From: Thalassobacillus devorans
GTDB taxonomy: Bacteria; Bacillota; Bacilli; Bacillales; Halobacillaceae
NCBI RefSeq assembly: GCF_011761345.1
Contig: NZ_JAASRY010000004.1
Coordinates: forward strand, 1 to 64,000
Direction: 5' to 3'
DNA: 64,000 nt
Shown: piece by piece, positions 25,712 through 35,732 of the stretch
Numbering within the stretch: position 1 is the stretch's first letter
Layout: every line of letters starts with the position of its first letter
Notes under the pieces: generated by a model
What the model was told of the DNA's origin: nothing
What the model saw: only the letters and a program-made list of their open reading frames with translations
Databases searched by the model: none
Made by a program: the position numbers and the translations under genes

Positions 25712-27133
25712 TTATCCGTGAATTTGTTTACCATCTACTGCCATCGCCGCTTCCCCGATTGCTTCTGATAGTGTCGGGTGCGGATGGATGGATTCAGCAA
25801 TCTCCCATGGAGTCGCATCAAGAACTTTGGCGAGACCGGCTTCCGAAATCATATCAGTTACGTGCGGCCCGATCATATGGACTCCTAATAAATCATCTGT
25901 TTCTTTATCAGCAATAATTTTGACAAAACCATCCGACTCACCGAACACTAACGCTTTACCAATTGCTTTGAAGGAAAACTTCCCTTTTTTGATTTCATAA
26001 CCAGCTTCTTTGGCTTGTTGCTCCGTCAATCCAACACTGGCAACTTCAGGATTAGAATAGATACATGTCGGTATTTCTTCGGCTTTCAACTTGTGCGGCT
26101 TTTTCTCTGCCATATGCTCGACAGCTGTTATTCCTTCATGTGAGGCGACATGGGCAAGCTGAAGGCCTCCAATAACATCACCGATGGCATAGATGTGGCT
26201 TTCTTTGGTCTGGTAATAATCATTCGTTTCAATGAACCCATTTTCGACTTTGATATCCGTGTTTTCCAGCCCAATATTAGTCACATTAGCCGAACGGCCA
26301 ACAGAAACTAATAATTTATCAGCCTCGTAAGTCTCCTGCTTTTCTTTAACTTCAGCCTGGATTACCACGTTGCCGTCTTTTTTCAGTGTTTCAGGAAGCA
26401 CCTTTGCACCAGTTACAACTTTGATGCCTTTCTTCTTCATCAAACGTTGCATTTCCTTTGCTATTTCTTGATCTTCAGTAGGCAGGATTTGTGGTAGATA
26501 TTCGATGAGAGTCACTTCTACCCCAAAATCAGCAAGCATGGAAGCCCATTCTATACCAATGACTCCTCCCCCAATAATGATGATCGACTTTGGAAGTTCT
26601 TTCATTTCAAGCGCTTCATCGGAAGTCATCACATATTCGCCATCTATATCAAGACCTGGCAAGGTTTTGGGTTTAGAACCGGTAGCAATTAAAACATTTT
26701 TGGGAATCAGCATTTCATTTTCTTCCCCGTTATTCATCTCCACCGAGATGGTGCCCGGCATCGGAGAAAAAATCGAAGGACCTAAAATTCTGCCAAAACC
26801 CTCATAAACATCGATTTTACCCTTTTTCATCAGGCCTTCTACCCCATTATGTAAGGTATCCACGATCGATTGTTTTCTCTTCTGAACACGATCAAAGTTG
26901 ATTTTTGGCTGGTCAGTGATAATTCCATATTCGTCCGCTTCTTTTGTCTGCCTATATACTTCAGCGCTTCTGAGCAGTGCTTTAGAAGGGATACAGCCTT
27001 TATGCAGGCAGGTCCCGCCCATTTTCCCCTTCTCGACTACTGCTGTTTTCAAACCAAGCTGAGAGGCTCTGATTGCTGAAACATACCCACCAGTACCTCC
27101 GCCCAGTATGACTAAATCATAATCTTGAGCCAT
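25712..27133 (-). CDS. lpdV: Dihydrolipoyl dehydrogenase (E3) of the branched-chain complex
   Basis: A 473-residue flavoprotein that reoxidises dihydrolipoate and makes NADH. FAD binding is shown by VILGGGTGGYVSAIRASQLG near residue 7. The redox disulfide is GGTCLHKGCIPSK near residue 40. The NAD motif is IGGGVIGIEWASMLADFG near residue 186. The second FAD motif is HIYAIGDVIGG near residue 312, and the catalytic His-Glu pair is in HPHPTLSEAIGEA near residue 450. Operon position makes it the bkd-dedicated E3. It is 15 bases after buk. Confidence 0.97.
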   Translation of the reverse strand: MAQDYDLVILGGGTGGYVSAIRASQLGLKTAVVEKGKMGGTCLHKGCIPSKALLRSAEVYRQTKEADEYGIITDQPKINFDRVQKRKQSIVDTLHNGVEGLMKKGKIDVYEGFGRILGPSIFSPMPGTISVEMNNGEENEMLIPKNVLIATGSKPKTLPGLDIDGEYVMTSDEALEMKELPKSIIIIGGGVIGIEWASMLADFGVEVTLIEYLPQILPTEDQEIAKEMQRLMKKKGIKVVTGAKVLPETLKKDGNVVIQAEVKEKQETYEADKLLVSVGRSANVTNIGLENTDIKVENGFIETNDYYQTKESHIYAIGDVIGGLQLAHVASHEGITAVEHMAEKKPHKLKAEEIPTCIYSNPEVASVGLTEQQAKEAGYEIKKGKFSFKAIGKALVFGESDGFVKIIADKETDDLLGVHMIGPHVTDMISEAGLAKVLDATPWEIAESIHPHPTLSEAIGEAAMAVDGKQIHG

Positions 27134-27148
27134 GGTTGACTCTCCTTT

Positions 27149-28237
27149 CTATTCTGTGAAATTTGGATACTGTTTTGGCAGTTCTTCTTGACGAAGCACG
27201 CGTAATGTGCCAGCATTCAGAGCTTCCAGCTCATTCTCGCCAGGATAAACCAGGATATCAGCAATCCACTTGACCCTTTCTGATATTTGCTCAACAAAGC
27301 CTTTTCCGTACGCCAGACCCCCAGTCAGCACTATAGCATCGACTTTCCCTTCCAATACCGTGCTCATTGACCCAATTTCTTTTGCTATTTGATAGGCCAT
27401 CGCATCATAAATCAATGCGGCTTTTTTATCGCCTTGTTCCATACGCTTTTCTATTTCTACCGCGTCGTTGCTTTCTAAATAAGCCATCAATCCGCCTTTA
27501 CCGACTAGCTTCTTCATAATTTCATCCCGGTAATACTGACCCGAAAAACACATGGAGACGAGATCACCAGCGGGTACTGTCCCTGCACGCTCCGGCGAAA
27601 ATGGGCCGTCGCCATGCAGACCATTGTTCACATCGACGACCCTGCCATTTTTATGTGCCCCTACTGTAATACCTCCGCCCATATGGGTCACGATCAGGCG
27701 GGATTCTTTATAAATTTGCCTCAAGTCACTTGCTGCTCTTCTAGCTACGGCTTTTTGGTTCAATGCGTGGAAGATGCTTTTTCTTGGAATTTCAGGAACC
27801 CCTGAAATCCTTGCAATCTCCTGTAGTTCATCGACGACCACCGGATCCACAATAAACGCTGGTATGTTAAGCCCTTGCGCAATTTCATTCGCAATGATGC
27901 CACCTAAATTAGAGGCGTGCTCCCCATTATAGCCGGCTTTTAAATCCTCAAGCATTGCATCATTGACTTCATACGTTCCTCCTTCAATAGGTCGTAACAG
28001 CCCGCCACGACCACACACGGCACTTAATTTACTGATATTAATTCCTTCTTTATCCAGTTCATCTAATATCACTTGTTTCCGAAACTCATATTGCTCAATG
28101 ATTCTCGAGAAACCCGCCACCTCTTCAGTCGTGTGGCGGATTGTTTTTTCAAAAATACAAGTTTCTTCTTCAAAGACTCCGATTTTTGTAGATGTCGAAC
28201 CTGGATTAATAACAAGTATTCTGTGAGCTTGCTGCAC
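27149..28237 (-). CDS. buk: Butyrate kinase (branched-chain fatty acid kinase)
   Basis: An acetokinase-family enzyme of 362 residues, transferring phosphate between acyl phosphate and ADP to form ATP and a short branched or straight acid. The opening [14 protein letters not shown] and the [20 protein letters not shown] stretch near residue 200, with the end [10 protein letters not shown] near residue 300, are typical. With ptb it turns acyl-CoA made by the bkd complex into acids and ATP, or works in reverse to make branched acyl-CoA primers for fatty acids. It lies between bcd and lpdV with small gaps, in one operon. Confidence 0.95.
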   Translation of the reverse strand: MQQAHRILVINPGSTSTKIGVFEEETCIFEKTIRHTTEEVAGFSRIIEQYEFRKQVILDELDKEGINISKLSAVCGRGGLLRPIEGGTYEVNDAMLEDLKAGYNGEHASNLGGIIANEIAQGLNIPAFIVDPVVVDELQEIARISGVPEIPRKSIFHALNQKAVARRAASDLRQIYKESRLIVTHMGGGITVGAHKNGRVVDVNNGLHGDGPFSPERAGTVPAGDLVSMCFSGQYYRDEIMKKLVGKGGLMAYLESNDAVEIEKRMEQGDKKAALIYDAMAYQIAKEIGSMSTVLEGKVDAIVLTGGLAYGKGFVEQISERVKWIADILVYPGENELEALNAGTLRVLRQEELPKQYPNFTE

Positions 28238-28267
28238 TGCCTTAAACCTCCGATCAACCTTCGCTGT

Positions 28268-29362
28268 TTATCTTCTGCTGAGAATATGGTGTCCATTTTG
28301 CAAAAACTGGCTTCTTGAATGACGCATGCGCTGAATACGTTCTTCAGCCATTTTGTCTGCAGCTGCATATGTCGGAATATTGTCCCGCTTGGATATTTCG
28401 AACACTTTGGATACATTGTCATAAATTGTTTCTACCCGCTTCATCGCCCGCTCTTTATTATAACCATTCAACTCGTCGGCAACATTAATTACTCCTCCGG
28501 CATTGATGACGTAATCAGGCGTATAAACGACCCCTTTTTCATGGAGAATATCACCATGTGAAGTGTCTTTCAGCTGGTTGTTAGCCGCTCCAGCGATAAC
28601 TTTAGCCTTCAATTGTGGAATTGTTTCATCATTGATTGTTGCACCCAGAGCACATGGCGCATAAATATCACAGTCAACGCCATATATTTCCTCAGGATCA
28701 ACCGCTTTGGCGCCAAAGTTCTCGACAGCCCGCTGAACAGCTTCTTTGTTGATATCTGTTACGATTAAACTTGCGCCTTCTTCATGAAGATGTCGGCAAA
28801 GGTTATAAGCGACATTTCCTACACCCTGTACTGCTATTGTTTTTCCCTCTAGTGAATCTGTTCCAAATCCTTCTTTAGCAGCAGCTTTCATTCCGCGATA
28901 TACACCATAAGCGGTCACAGGAGAAGGATTTCCTGAAGAACCAAATGCTGGTGAAATTCCGGTCACATAATCTGTTTCTTCATGAATTAAATCCATGTCC
29001 TGCACTGTAGTCCCTACATCTTCAGCTGTAATGTAACGGCCATTAAGTCCCTGAATATATCGTCCAAAAGCACGGAACATTTCTTCGTTCTTATCTTTTT
29101 TAGGATCACCGATAATAACGGTCTTACCGCCCCCAAGGTTCAAGCCGGCAGCTGCATTTTTATAGGTCATACCTTTGGCAAGACGAAGGGCATCTTCAAT
29201 AGCCGCATCTTCTGAATCATACGTCCACATTCTGGTCCCACCCAGAGCAGGGCCTAACGTTGTATCATGAATAGCAATGATCGCCCTCAAACCAGAAGTT
29301 TCGTCCTGACAAAATACCAATTGCTCATAGTCATATTCTTTCATATAAGTGAAAATTTCCAT
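28268..29362 (-). CDS. bcd: Leucine (branched-chain amino acid) dehydrogenase
   Basis: It deaminates leucine, valine and isoleucine to oxoacids with NAD. The 364-residue length fits. The catalytic lysine lies in [17 protein letters not shown] near residue 65-85, with the conserved GGG loop. The NAD-binding domain starts at [20 protein letters not shown] near residue 173. Specificity for branched amino acids over Glu or Phe is supported by its place in the bkd operon. AGGAGG lies eight bases before the ATG. It is 12 bases after ptb. Confidence 0.96.
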   Translation of the reverse strand: MEIFTYMKEYDYEQLVFCQDETSGLRAIIAIHDTTLGPALGGTRMWTYDSEDAAIEDALRLAKGMTYKNAAAGLNLGGGKTVIIGDPKKDKNEEMFRAFGRYIQGLNGRYITAEDVGTTVQDMDLIHEETDYVTGISPAFGSSGNPSPVTAYGVYRGMKAAAKEGFGTDSLEGKTIAVQGVGNVAYNLCRHLHEEGASLIVTDINKEAVQRAVENFGAKAVDPEEIYGVDCDIYAPCALGATINDETIPQLKAKVIAGAANNQLKDTSHGDILHEKGVVYTPDYVINAGGVINVADELNGYNKERAMKRVETIYDNVSKVFEISKRDNIPTYAAADKMAEERIQRMRHSRSQFLQNGHHILSRR

Positions 29363-29374
29363 CTCGTATTCCTC

Positions 29375-30280
29375 CTAATGTTTATCAGATGATAGTAAAG
29401 CAAGTGCGAGGGAATATATTTTACTCTCTGCTGAATCAGCCCTAGAGGTGAGAACAATCGGCGCTGCAGCCCCGCTTATAATTCCGGCGACTTTCGCATT
29501 GGCAAAATACATAAAAGATTTATATAACGCATTAGCTGTTTCAATAGCTGGAGCTACCAGTACATCTGCTTTTCCAGCAACAGGGGAGATGATCCCCTTC
29601 TGCTCAGCGGCTTTTATGCTCACTGCATTGTCAAATGCAAGTGGTCCATCCACCTGGCAATTTTTCAGCTGGCCCCTTTTCGCCATCTGGGTAAGCAGCG
29701 CCCCATCCATTGTTGCAGTCATGGAAGGATTCACTACTTCAACCGCAGCCAGGACTGCTACTTTCGGTTGCTCAATTCCTAAACTCCTCGCCACTGAAAC
29801 TGTATTTTCAATGATTTGTGCCTTTTCTTCCAAAGAAGGGGCAATGTTCATCGCAGAATCCGTCAGGAATATCAGTCTATCCTGGTTAGGTATTTCAAAT
29901 AGGGCCACATGGGATAATACATTCCCTGTACGGAGTCCATATTCTTTGTGAAGTACCGCCTTCAATATCTCTTTTGTAGAAATGTTACCTTTCATAACTA
30001 CTTGTGCCCGGCCTGTTTTTACTGCATTCACCGCAACAGCTGCCACCTCTTTCTGGTTGGAGTCCAAAACTTCGATAGAAGGATGATTTAAAGTTAGTCC
30101 AACCTCTCCTGCAAGCCTCTCAACTTCTTTTTGTTCCCCAACCAGTAAAAAACGACAGAGATTGTTTTCTATTGCTTTGTTGACAGCTTTCAGTACTTCC
30201 CGATCTGCCGCTTGAGCTACGGCAACCGTTTTTAAAGCGTTGTTATCCAATTGTTTGAGTAATGTTTCTAAAGTACGCAA
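29375..30280 (-). CDS. ptb: Phosphate butyryltransferase
   Basis: It exchanges CoA for phosphate on butyryl and branched-chain acyl-CoAs. The 301-residue chain has the PTA/PTB fold with VVMKGNISTKEILKAVL near residue 93, LTDSAMNIAPSLEEKAQII near residue 140 and DGPLAFDNAVSIKAAEQKG near residue 210. It starts at a TTG with GAGGTGAG just upstream. It is the first gene of the seven-gene catabolic operon and lies 22 bases beyond a sigma-54 promoter at 30303-30322. The gap to bkdR holds the promoter and a likely BkdR site. Confidence 0.95.
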   Translation of the reverse strand: MRTLETLLKQLDNNALKTVAVAQAADREVLKAVNKAIENNLCRFLLVGEQKEVERLAGEVGLTLNHPSIEVLDSNQKEVAAVAVNAVKTGRAQVVMKGNISTKEILKAVLHKEYGLRTGNVLSHVALFEIPNQDRLIFLTDSAMNIAPSLEEKAQIIENTVSVARSLGIEQPKVAVLAAVEVVNPSMTATMDGALLTQMAKRGQLKNCQVDGPLAFDNAVSIKAAEQKGIISPVAGKADVLVAPAIETANALYKSFMYFANAKVAGIISGAAAPIVLTSRADSAESKIYSLALALLSSDKH

Positions 30281-30302
30281 ACTCTCACCTCTTCACTATT
30301 TA

Positions 30303-30322
30303 CATGCAAATATCATGCCAAA
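30303..30322 (-). promoter_or_regulatory. Sigma-54 promoter of the bkd operon
   Basis: On the minus strand TTGGCATGATATTTGCATG holds the -24 element TGGCAT and the -12 element TTGCAT with the correct spacing. It is 23 bases before ptb, whose upstream gene encodes a sigma-54 activator. This fits the SigL-controlled bkd operon known in Bacillus subtilis. Confidence 0.92.
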
Positions 30323-30333
30323 CTTCCAATCAA

Positions 30334-30347
30334 TGAAAACGCTTCCG
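30334..30347 (-). promoter_or_regulatory. Candidate catabolite-responsive element
   Basis: TGAAAACGCTTCCG matches the CcpA cre consensus TGWAANCGNTNWCA at about 12 of 14 positions and lies between the sigma-54 promoter and the BkdR palindrome. Support is sequence match and position only. Confidence 0.35.
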
Positions 30348-30381
30348 CATTTGTCTTCCACACATGCAAAGACTATCATAT

Positions 30382-30397
30382 ATGCAATTTATTGCAT
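30382..30397 (-). promoter_or_regulatory. Probable BkdR upstream activating sequence
   Basis: The perfect palindrome ATGCAATTTATTGCAT overlaps the stop codon of bkdR, about 75 bases upstream of the sigma-54 promoter. A half-site, ATGCAAA, lies between the two. Enhancer sites at such distance are typical for sigma-54 activators. Confidence 0.6.
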
Positions 30398-32458
30398 GCT
30401 ATTTTTGTCTAAATTGTATTTATCAAGTTTATAATAGAGATTTCTAATCGATATTCCCAGCGCCTTTGCTGTCTGTGTTTTATTATAATTGTGTGCCTGA
30501 TAAGCTTCTGCCAACAGTTTTCGTTCGTAGGCATCCACAGCTACCTGCAATGTTTCCCCCAGCCATACTTGTCCGGCATCTTTTTGCCTCTTTGTTTCTG
30601 GAGCCGTATGCTTTAAAGGCGGGATATGAGAAAGTTGAATGACTTCTTCATAGTTCTCCATGTAAATCATTGCTCTTCCTATAATATTTTCCAGTTCTCT
30701 AACATTCCCCGGCCAGTTATAACCTTTGAGCTTTTCTAATGCCTCATCGTCCAGCCTTTTAACGTTGCGCCCATAATTTTCGTTCAATTTCTGTATCAAA
30801 TACTCAATCAATAACGGGATATCTTCAATCCTCTCCCTTAATGGAGGAATATAAATAGGCAGTCGATTAAGTCGGTAGTAGAGGTCTTCCCGAAAGCTCT
30901 TGTTCATGATCGCTTTCTCTAAATTGACATGTGTGGCTGCTATAATCCGCACATCCACCGGAACCGGCTTAGTTCCACCGACCCGTACGATTTCTTTTTC
31001 CTGCAGGACACGGAGTAATTTTGCTTGCATTTGAAGTGATAGCTCCCCTATTTCATCCAAGAAGATACTGCCATTATGCGCTTCTTCAAATAGACCTTTT
31101 TTACCGCCTCGTTTGGCCCCTGAGAAGGCACCTTCTTCGTAACCGAATAACTCGCTTTCCAAGAGTGACTCTGCAATAGCTGCACAATTGACCCGGATAA
31201 ACTTATTATGCCTTCTGCCGCTCTCATTATGGATGGCGTGAGCAAAAAGTTCTTTTCCTGTACCAGATTCTCCTCTTAAAAGAACCGTGGCAGGCGTTTT
31301 CGCTCCCACCTTCGCTTGTTCTAATGCAAGCGTCATTTCTTGCGAAGTGCCAATAATGTCATCAAAGGTATATTTCGCTTCCAGCTTCCTGATAATCTGC
31401 CTTGCCCGTTTCAGCTCACTGGTCAGTGACTTGATTTCAGTCACGTCATGCAGGACACCGACACTCCCCTTCAGCTTTCCATCAACGATTACTGGTGCAA
31501 CATTGACAATGACATCCTTTTTAGCAGGACCGACTTTCATTCTTACACCCCGAACAGGTCTCCTCGTCTGAAGCACCTTCATGTGCATACTCTCGCCTTC
31601 ATAAATATCCACAGTTGCCGGCTTCCCTACAATTTCTTTTTCCGTAAGCCCTGTAATTCTGGTGTAGGCAGGATTAATCATCAATCCCTTTCCATCTTCA
31701 TCAACGACCGTGATTGCCTCATCGGAAGATTGGATAATCGCTTCCAGCATCGTTTTTACTTCCTTGAGATCCGTTATTTCTTCCGCCAGATCCACCACTT
31801 CTGTAATATCTTTAAAAACAGCAAAGGCGCCCATTACTTCACCAGCACTATTTATAATAGGAATCCTTGTGGTAATCACCTTTTTGCCGTTTTCCAATAT
31901 AAGTTTTTGGTTGACCTCTTTCCGGCGCGTTTTCATGATATGAGGAAGCCTGGTGGATGTTATGATCTCATCCACTTTCCGCATAAGCGCATCTTTTTTA
32001 TCCATCCCTAAAATCTTCGCAGCACTACGGTTCATGAACGTAACGTTTTCCTCTTCATCTATCACTATCATTCCATCATGAATACTGTTTAATATCAGTT
32101 CCTGATTAATTGTTTGCGTTTTCAATTCAGTCAATAACGTTTCTTTTTCTTCTAAAAGTTCTGCGGTGATATAGGCTACCGCCCCTGGGATCACTACCGT
32201 TTTCCCTTTTCTTCTGGAAAGGATAGCTTCAAATGTCTTCTCATCCCCAGTAGCTTCGATGACTATATCAATGTCTTTATGTATCCATTGCTTCCACTCT
32301 GAACCCGTCTGAATGTCGAGTTCGGCAGCCAGACGCAAGCCATCCGCCTGGTCATTAATATCTACAATAGCGACTATCTCCATTTTATTGGTCGCTTTCA
32401 GCAACTTTAATAAAGCAGTGCCGCCTTTTCCCGCTCCTACAATTAGTACTCGCTTCAC
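30389..32458 (-). CDS. bkdR: BkdR, sigma-54-dependent transcriptional activator
   Basis: A 689-residue enhancer-binding protein. The first 90 residues look like a Rossmann nucleotide-binding domain, starting [19 protein letters not shown] and ending DIVIEATGD. Two PAS domains follow, near residues 120-225 and 245-345. The AAA+ domain is near residues 365-600 with Walker A GESGTGKE near residue 397, [14 protein letters not shown] near residue 440 (the GAFTGA loop, Thr replaced by Ser) and Walker [11 protein letters not shown] near residue 465. A Fis-type helix-turn-helix ends the chain with [18 protein letters not shown]. It lies right upstream of the operon it should control and its length is close to Bacillus subtilis BkdR. 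Confidence 0.95.
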   Translation of the reverse strand: MKRVLIVGAGKGGTALLKLLKATNKMEIVAIVDINDQADGLRLAAELDIQTGSEWKQWIHKDIDIVIEATGDEKTFEAILSRRKGKTVVIPGAVAYITAELLEEKETLLTELKTQTINQELILNSIHDGMIVIDEEENVTFMNRSAAKILGMDKKDALMRKVDEIITSTRLPHIMKTRRKEVNQKLILENGKKVITTRIPIINSAGEVMGAFAVFKDITEVVDLAEEITDLKEVKTMLEAIIQSSDEAITVVDEDGKGLMINPAYTRITGLTEKEIVGKPATVDIYEGESMHMKVLQTRRPVRGVRMKVGPAKKDVIVNVAPVIVDGKLKGSVGVLHDVTEIKSLTSELKRARQIIRKLEAKYTFDDIIGTSQEMTLALEQAKVGAKTPATVLLRGESGTGKELFAHAIHNESGRRHNKFIRVNCAAIAESLLESELFGYEEGAFSGAKRGGKKGLFEEAHNGSIFLDEIGELSLQMQAKLLRVLQEKEIVRVGGTKPVPVDVRIIAATHVNLEKAIMNKSFREDLYYRLNRLPIYIPPLRERIEDIPLLIEYLIQKLNENYGRNVKRLDDEALEKLKGYNWPGNVRELENIIGRAMIYMENYEEVIQLSHIPPLKHTAPETKRQKDAGQVWLGETLQVAVDAYERKLLAEAYQAHNYNKTQTAKALGISIRNLYYKLDKYNLDKNSMQ

Positions 32459-32530
32459 TGTACCACTTCCTGCAATTTTTTGCGTACTTTCATCATAATC
32501 TAACCTGCATTTATTAGCAAGATAAAAATG

Positions 32531-32559
32531 TTTTCAGAAAAAAGCTTGTTTGCTATACT
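32531..32559 (+). promoter_or_regulatory. Extended -10 promoter of yqzF
   Basis: TTTTCA and TATACT are 17 bases apart, with TTTGC directly before TATACT as an extended -10. The same TTTGCTATACTAA core occurs at 33006-33018 upstream of the DUF294 gene. Confidence 0.55.
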
Positions 32560-32616
32560 AAAAATCAGTGAAAGGTTTTGCAATAAATTATTGATATTAA
32601 AGGGAGATAAAGCGCA

Positions 32617-32841
32617 ATGCGATTGATAGCTTTATTAATTATGCTGATTCCGGGTATTATTGCCACTTTAGGAATTAAACTAATCCGGGACACGTTATTT
32701 GGTATTATGCATCCTATCTTTTTTCATATTTCTATCCAGTTCATATTCGGAGTTTTATTTATATTAGGCGGTATAGGATTTATAGCCGGATTTATTCGTC
32801 ACCGGGATAGTAAAAGGAAAAATACGAATGGGAAATTTTAA
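32617..32841 (+). CDS. yqzF: YqzF, DUF2627 small membrane protein
   Basis: A 74-residue protein with two hydrophobic spans, about residues 3-22 and 38-62, and a basic C-terminal tail (HRDSKRKNTNGK). It matches the DUF2627 family by size and the conserved start MRLIALLIMLIPGIIA. In Bacillus subtilis yqzF also adjoins bkdR, divergent to it, as here. GGGAGATAAAGCGCA leads to the ATG. The biochemical role is unknown; a membrane role linked to branched-chain lipid metabolism would be speculation based only on position. Confidence 0.85.
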   Translation: MRLIALLIMLIPGIIATLGIKLIRDTLFGIMHPIFFHISIQFIFGVLFILGGIGFIAGFIRHRDSKRKNTNGKF

Positions 32842-32867
32842 AAAAGGGCTAAAAAGCTCTTTTTTTA
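32839..32867 (+). terminator. Terminator of yqzF
   Basis: AAAAAGGGCT and AGCTCTTTTT form a 10-bp stem with a four-base A loop and a T-run directly after the yqzF stop. Confidence 0.75.
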
Positions 32868-32882
32868 TTGTTAAAACTCATT

Positions 32883-32966
32883 GTTGCAATTCCAGTAAAG
32901 GACCGGACCGTTATGCAGGCAAACATCTCGGAATCAAGTCTTCGACTTTTCGGCCCTATTATTAAA
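32883..32966 (-). repeat. Remnant of the MITE-like repeat, copy 3
   Basis: Read on the minus strand it contains GGGCCGAAAAGTCGAAGACT followed by TGATT, the left-end motif shared with the elements at 20707 and 50298. Only about 85 bases are recognisable, and the GC-rich core is absent. It lies between yqzF and the DUF294 gene. Confidence 0.6.
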
Positions 32967-33050
32967 TAACTCTTAAACGGCGTGGCAAGCATTTGTTGAA
33001 CCTAATTTGCTATACTAAGACTACTAAGAATATCAAGAAGGAGTTTTTAG

Positions 33051-34961
33051 ATGGAAAGTTACCAGGATATGTTCAAAGAACAGTATCCCTTCAACTTGTT
33101 AACAGCTGAAGAATTCAATGAAATTTTCGGCAATGCTTCCATGAATGAATATAATAAAAATGAATTCATTATCCATGAAGATCAAGAAGAAGATACAATA
33201 GAGGTGCAATTTATATTATCAGGACTTGCGAAGAATATTATGCACCGTTCGAATGGCCAGCAGCTGTCCGTCAACTTTTTTTACCCTGGAGACCTCGTAG
33301 GCGTCATGATGATGCTGACAAGCGGTGAGATGAAATTTTCTGTACAGGCACTCGAAGCCACTAAGACACTACGTTTTGATAAATCAAAATTTTTTGATGT
33401 CATGTCCAACAATACTCACTTCTCAAAAGTAGTCGTCGATGAAATCAGCAATATGATGAAATCGCTCTATAATGAGATTAAATATAAAAGTTCTACATCT
33501 GATGAAAATGATGAGAAAGAATTGTTTAAAAAGCGTGCCGATACCTTTATGGAGCCACCCACGTTCATTCACCCAGAAAAAACGGTGGAACAAGCAGCCA
33601 GGATTATCCAGGAAGAAAAAGTAGAAGCTTTGATCGTAAGTGAAGACCGTCAGACTATGCTCGGAATGCTTGGTTATTCAGAAATCCTAAAGGCTTATTT
33701 TGAAAATGGACATACCAGACCGGTAAAAGCATATGCGACCGAAGAATCATTCGCCATTGCTTCACAGTCTTTTATTTATGATGCACTAAGTTACTTGAAG
33801 CATCACCCCACGGATCTAATTCCGGTCCTGCACCGGGATACCATTGCTGGAGTATTGAGGCAGTCCTCTTTCTTTACGATTCAAAACTCTGTATATTTCG
33901 ATTTGACTTACAGGATTTCAAATGCCACCAGTGTGGAGGAGCTAAAAACGTTATCTCCCAGCAATAATGAACGCTTTCAACAATTCGTTGCCAGCCTGGT
34001 CGGTGAGAGCATGTATGCCTATGACATCACAGAATTAATTTCCAACTATAATGAACGTATCCATAAGCAAATCATCCAGATTGCTGAGGAAGAGATGGTA
34101 AAAGAAGGGTATGGCGCTCCTCCAATAAACTATTGCTTTATAGTGATGGGGAGTTTGGGCAGAAAAGAACAAGCTTTCAGTACAGATCAAGACAACGGCC
34201 TGATACTGGCAGATTATAAACACCTGCAAACCGCTGAAAAAATCGAGGACTATTTTAAACGATTGGGCGAAAAGATTAATCACATGCTTGATTATTGCGG
34301 CTTTCCCTTATGCACCGGAGGAATTATGGCAAAAGAAGAAAAATGGAGGAAATCTACAGAGGAATGGTATAAAAGTATAAATGAATGGATCGAAAAAATG
34401 GATGGAGAGGAAATAAGGGATTTTACTATCTTTGTCGATTTTCGGCCGGTATTCGGTGACTATTCCCTCGCCTATGAACTTCGGGAATTTGTAGTGAAAA
34501 GAATCCAACGTTCCTTAAATCTTCATCAGTTATTAATGAAGGATACATTACGCTTCAGAGTCCCGATTCAGCCATTCGGCAGGATCACCGGGATTGGCAA
34601 AAAAAGAGGATTAAATTTAAAGAAATCTGCGATAATGCAGATTGTTAATGCTATTCGAATTTATTCTATTAAGTACGGGATTGATGAAATAAATACGGTA
34701 AAAAGGCTGACAGCACTCACCGAACAAGAACGATTCCACCCTAGGGATGCCGAAAACGCTAAATTAGCTTTTCATCGCCTTCTTACCTTCCGATTACAGG
34801 AAAATTTGCGCCAGTTAGACGAAAACCTGCCGTTAACTAATGAGTTGAACCTGGCCCGCCTCAAAAAAGATGAAAAAAGGCTGCTTCGTGATGCCTTGAT
34901 TATAGCTAAACGTCTGCAGCAAGTACTGGAATTAAGTTATAACAGGAATCGGGTGGTTTAA
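33051..34961 (+). CDS. cNMP-binding, CBS and DUF294 nucleotidyltransferase-like protein
   Basis: A 636-residue signalling protein of the kind that pairs a cyclic-nucleotide-binding domain (about residues 12-130), two CBS repeats (about 165-285) and a DUF294/GlnD-like nucleotidyltransferase domain (about 330-480). The transferase loop GSLGRKEQAFSTDQDNGLI near residue 366 contains the GS and DxD metal-binding residues. A helical C-terminal domain follows. It looks like an intracellular sensor that could nucleotidylate or signal to a partner. AAGGAG stands before the ATG. Its stop overlaps the start of an exonuclease gene in the TAATG form, and that pairing is known in other bacteria. In proteobacteria it often adjoins the acetate permease gene, which is not in this window. 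Confidence 0.88.
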   Translation: MESYQDMFKEQYPFNLLTAEEFNEIFGNASMNEYNKNEFIIHEDQEEDTIEVQFILSGLAKNIMHRSNGQQLSVNFFYPGDLVGVMMMLTSGEMKFSVQALEATKTLRFDKSKFFDVMSNNTHFSKVVVDEISNMMKSLYNEIKYKSSTSDENDEKELFKKRADTFMEPPTFIHPEKTVEQAARIIQEEKVEALIVSEDRQTMLGMLGYSEILKAYFENGHTRPVKAYATEESFAIASQSFIYDALSYLKHHPTDLIPVLHRDTIAGVLRQSSFFTIQNSVYFDLTYRISNATSVEELKTLSPSNNERFQQFVASLVGESMYAYDITELISNYNERIHKQIIQIAEEEMVKEGYGAPPINYCFIVMGSLGRKEQAFSTDQDNGLILADYKHLQTAEKIEDYFKRLGEKINHMLDYCGFPLCTGGIMAKEEKWRKSTEEWYKSINEWIEKMDGEEIRDFTIFVDFRPVFGDYSLAYELREFVVKRIQRSLNLHQLLMKDTLRFRVPIQPFGRITGIGKKRGLNLKKSAIMQIVNAIRIYSIKYGIDEINTVKRLTALTEQERFHPRDAENAKLAFHRLLTFRLQENLRQLDENLPLTNELNLARLKKDEKRLLRDALIIAKRLQQVLELSYNRNRVV

Positions 34962-35728
34962 TGCTACCTATCGACCTGCAAATACTTAAATATCTGTTCT
35001 TTGAAAAACCGATTTATTCCTATAAAATCCGCCCATACCGGAGGCAGAATGCTTATCATAAGTTATATCGGGAACTTGAGAATTACCAGTCTCCAGGCGA
35101 GTTACTTCACCAGCCGCTGGATAAAGCAACTTATACAATTTTCGATTTAGAAACCACCGGCTTCCTCCCGGAGATAGGTCATGAGATTATATCTATTGGT
35201 GCCATCCAAATTGAAGGCCTGCAATCCTGCCATATAAAAAAGTTTCATCAAATCATAAGGCCGATTCGTCCAGTACGCAGGCACACCTTGGACCTGACCG
35301 GGCTGACACGCACTCAATTAAAGAATGGAGCCTCTTTCATTGAAGGGTTTGACCGTTTTTTATCGTTTAGTAATAATTCCATTTTAGTTGCCCATCCTGC
35401 AAAGTTTGATATGCGTTTTCTGCGGGCAATGTTAAAGCGCTGGCAGCTTCCTGATTTTAATCCTCCCGTGATCGATTCCCAATTAGTTGCCCAATGGCTG
35501 CTTCCTGAAATACGCCACCAGTTGGATCCCTTGTTAAGATACTTTGATATTGAACAGATGGAACGTCACCATGCATTGAATGATGCGATAATGACTGCAG
35601 AGTTGTTTGAGCAATTATTAAAAGGGGCTATAGAATCAGGGGCAAAGGATTATTATTATTTACAAAAACAATTGGAATCCCTCGATCCATCCAAAAAAAA
35701 GGGTTCCTTACTATTCAGTTCAAGCTGA
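34961..35728 (+). CDS. DEDDh 3'-5' exonuclease (DnaQ/PolC-epsilon-like)
   Basis: A 255-residue protein with the RNase-T/DnaQ exonuclease fold in residues 62-230. The metal ligands are visible: IFDLETTGFL near residue 65 (ExoI), a conserved HTLDLTGLTRTQLK in the middle, the KFDMRFL region near residue 145 (ExoII), and HHALNDAIMTAELF near residue 205 (ExoIII, DEDDh class). The first 55 residues are unlike the family and unassigned. The gene overlaps the preceding DUF294 gene by one base, so it should be translated from the same transcript. The substrate (DNA, RNA or a signalling nucleotide) is not known. Confidence 0.87.
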   Translation: MLPIDLQILKYLFFEKPIYSYKIRPYRRQNAYHKLYRELENYQSPGELLHQPLDKATYTIFDLETTGFLPEIGHEIISIGAIQIEGLQSCHIKKFHQIIRPIRPVRRHTLDLTGLTRTQLKNGASFIEGFDRFLSFSNNSILVAHPAKFDMRFLRAMLKRWQLPDFNPPVIDSQLVAQWLLPEIRHQLDPLLRYFDIEQMERHHALNDAIMTAELFEQLLKGAIESGAKDYYYLQKQLESLDPSKKKGSLLFSSS

Positions 35729-35732
35729 TCAG

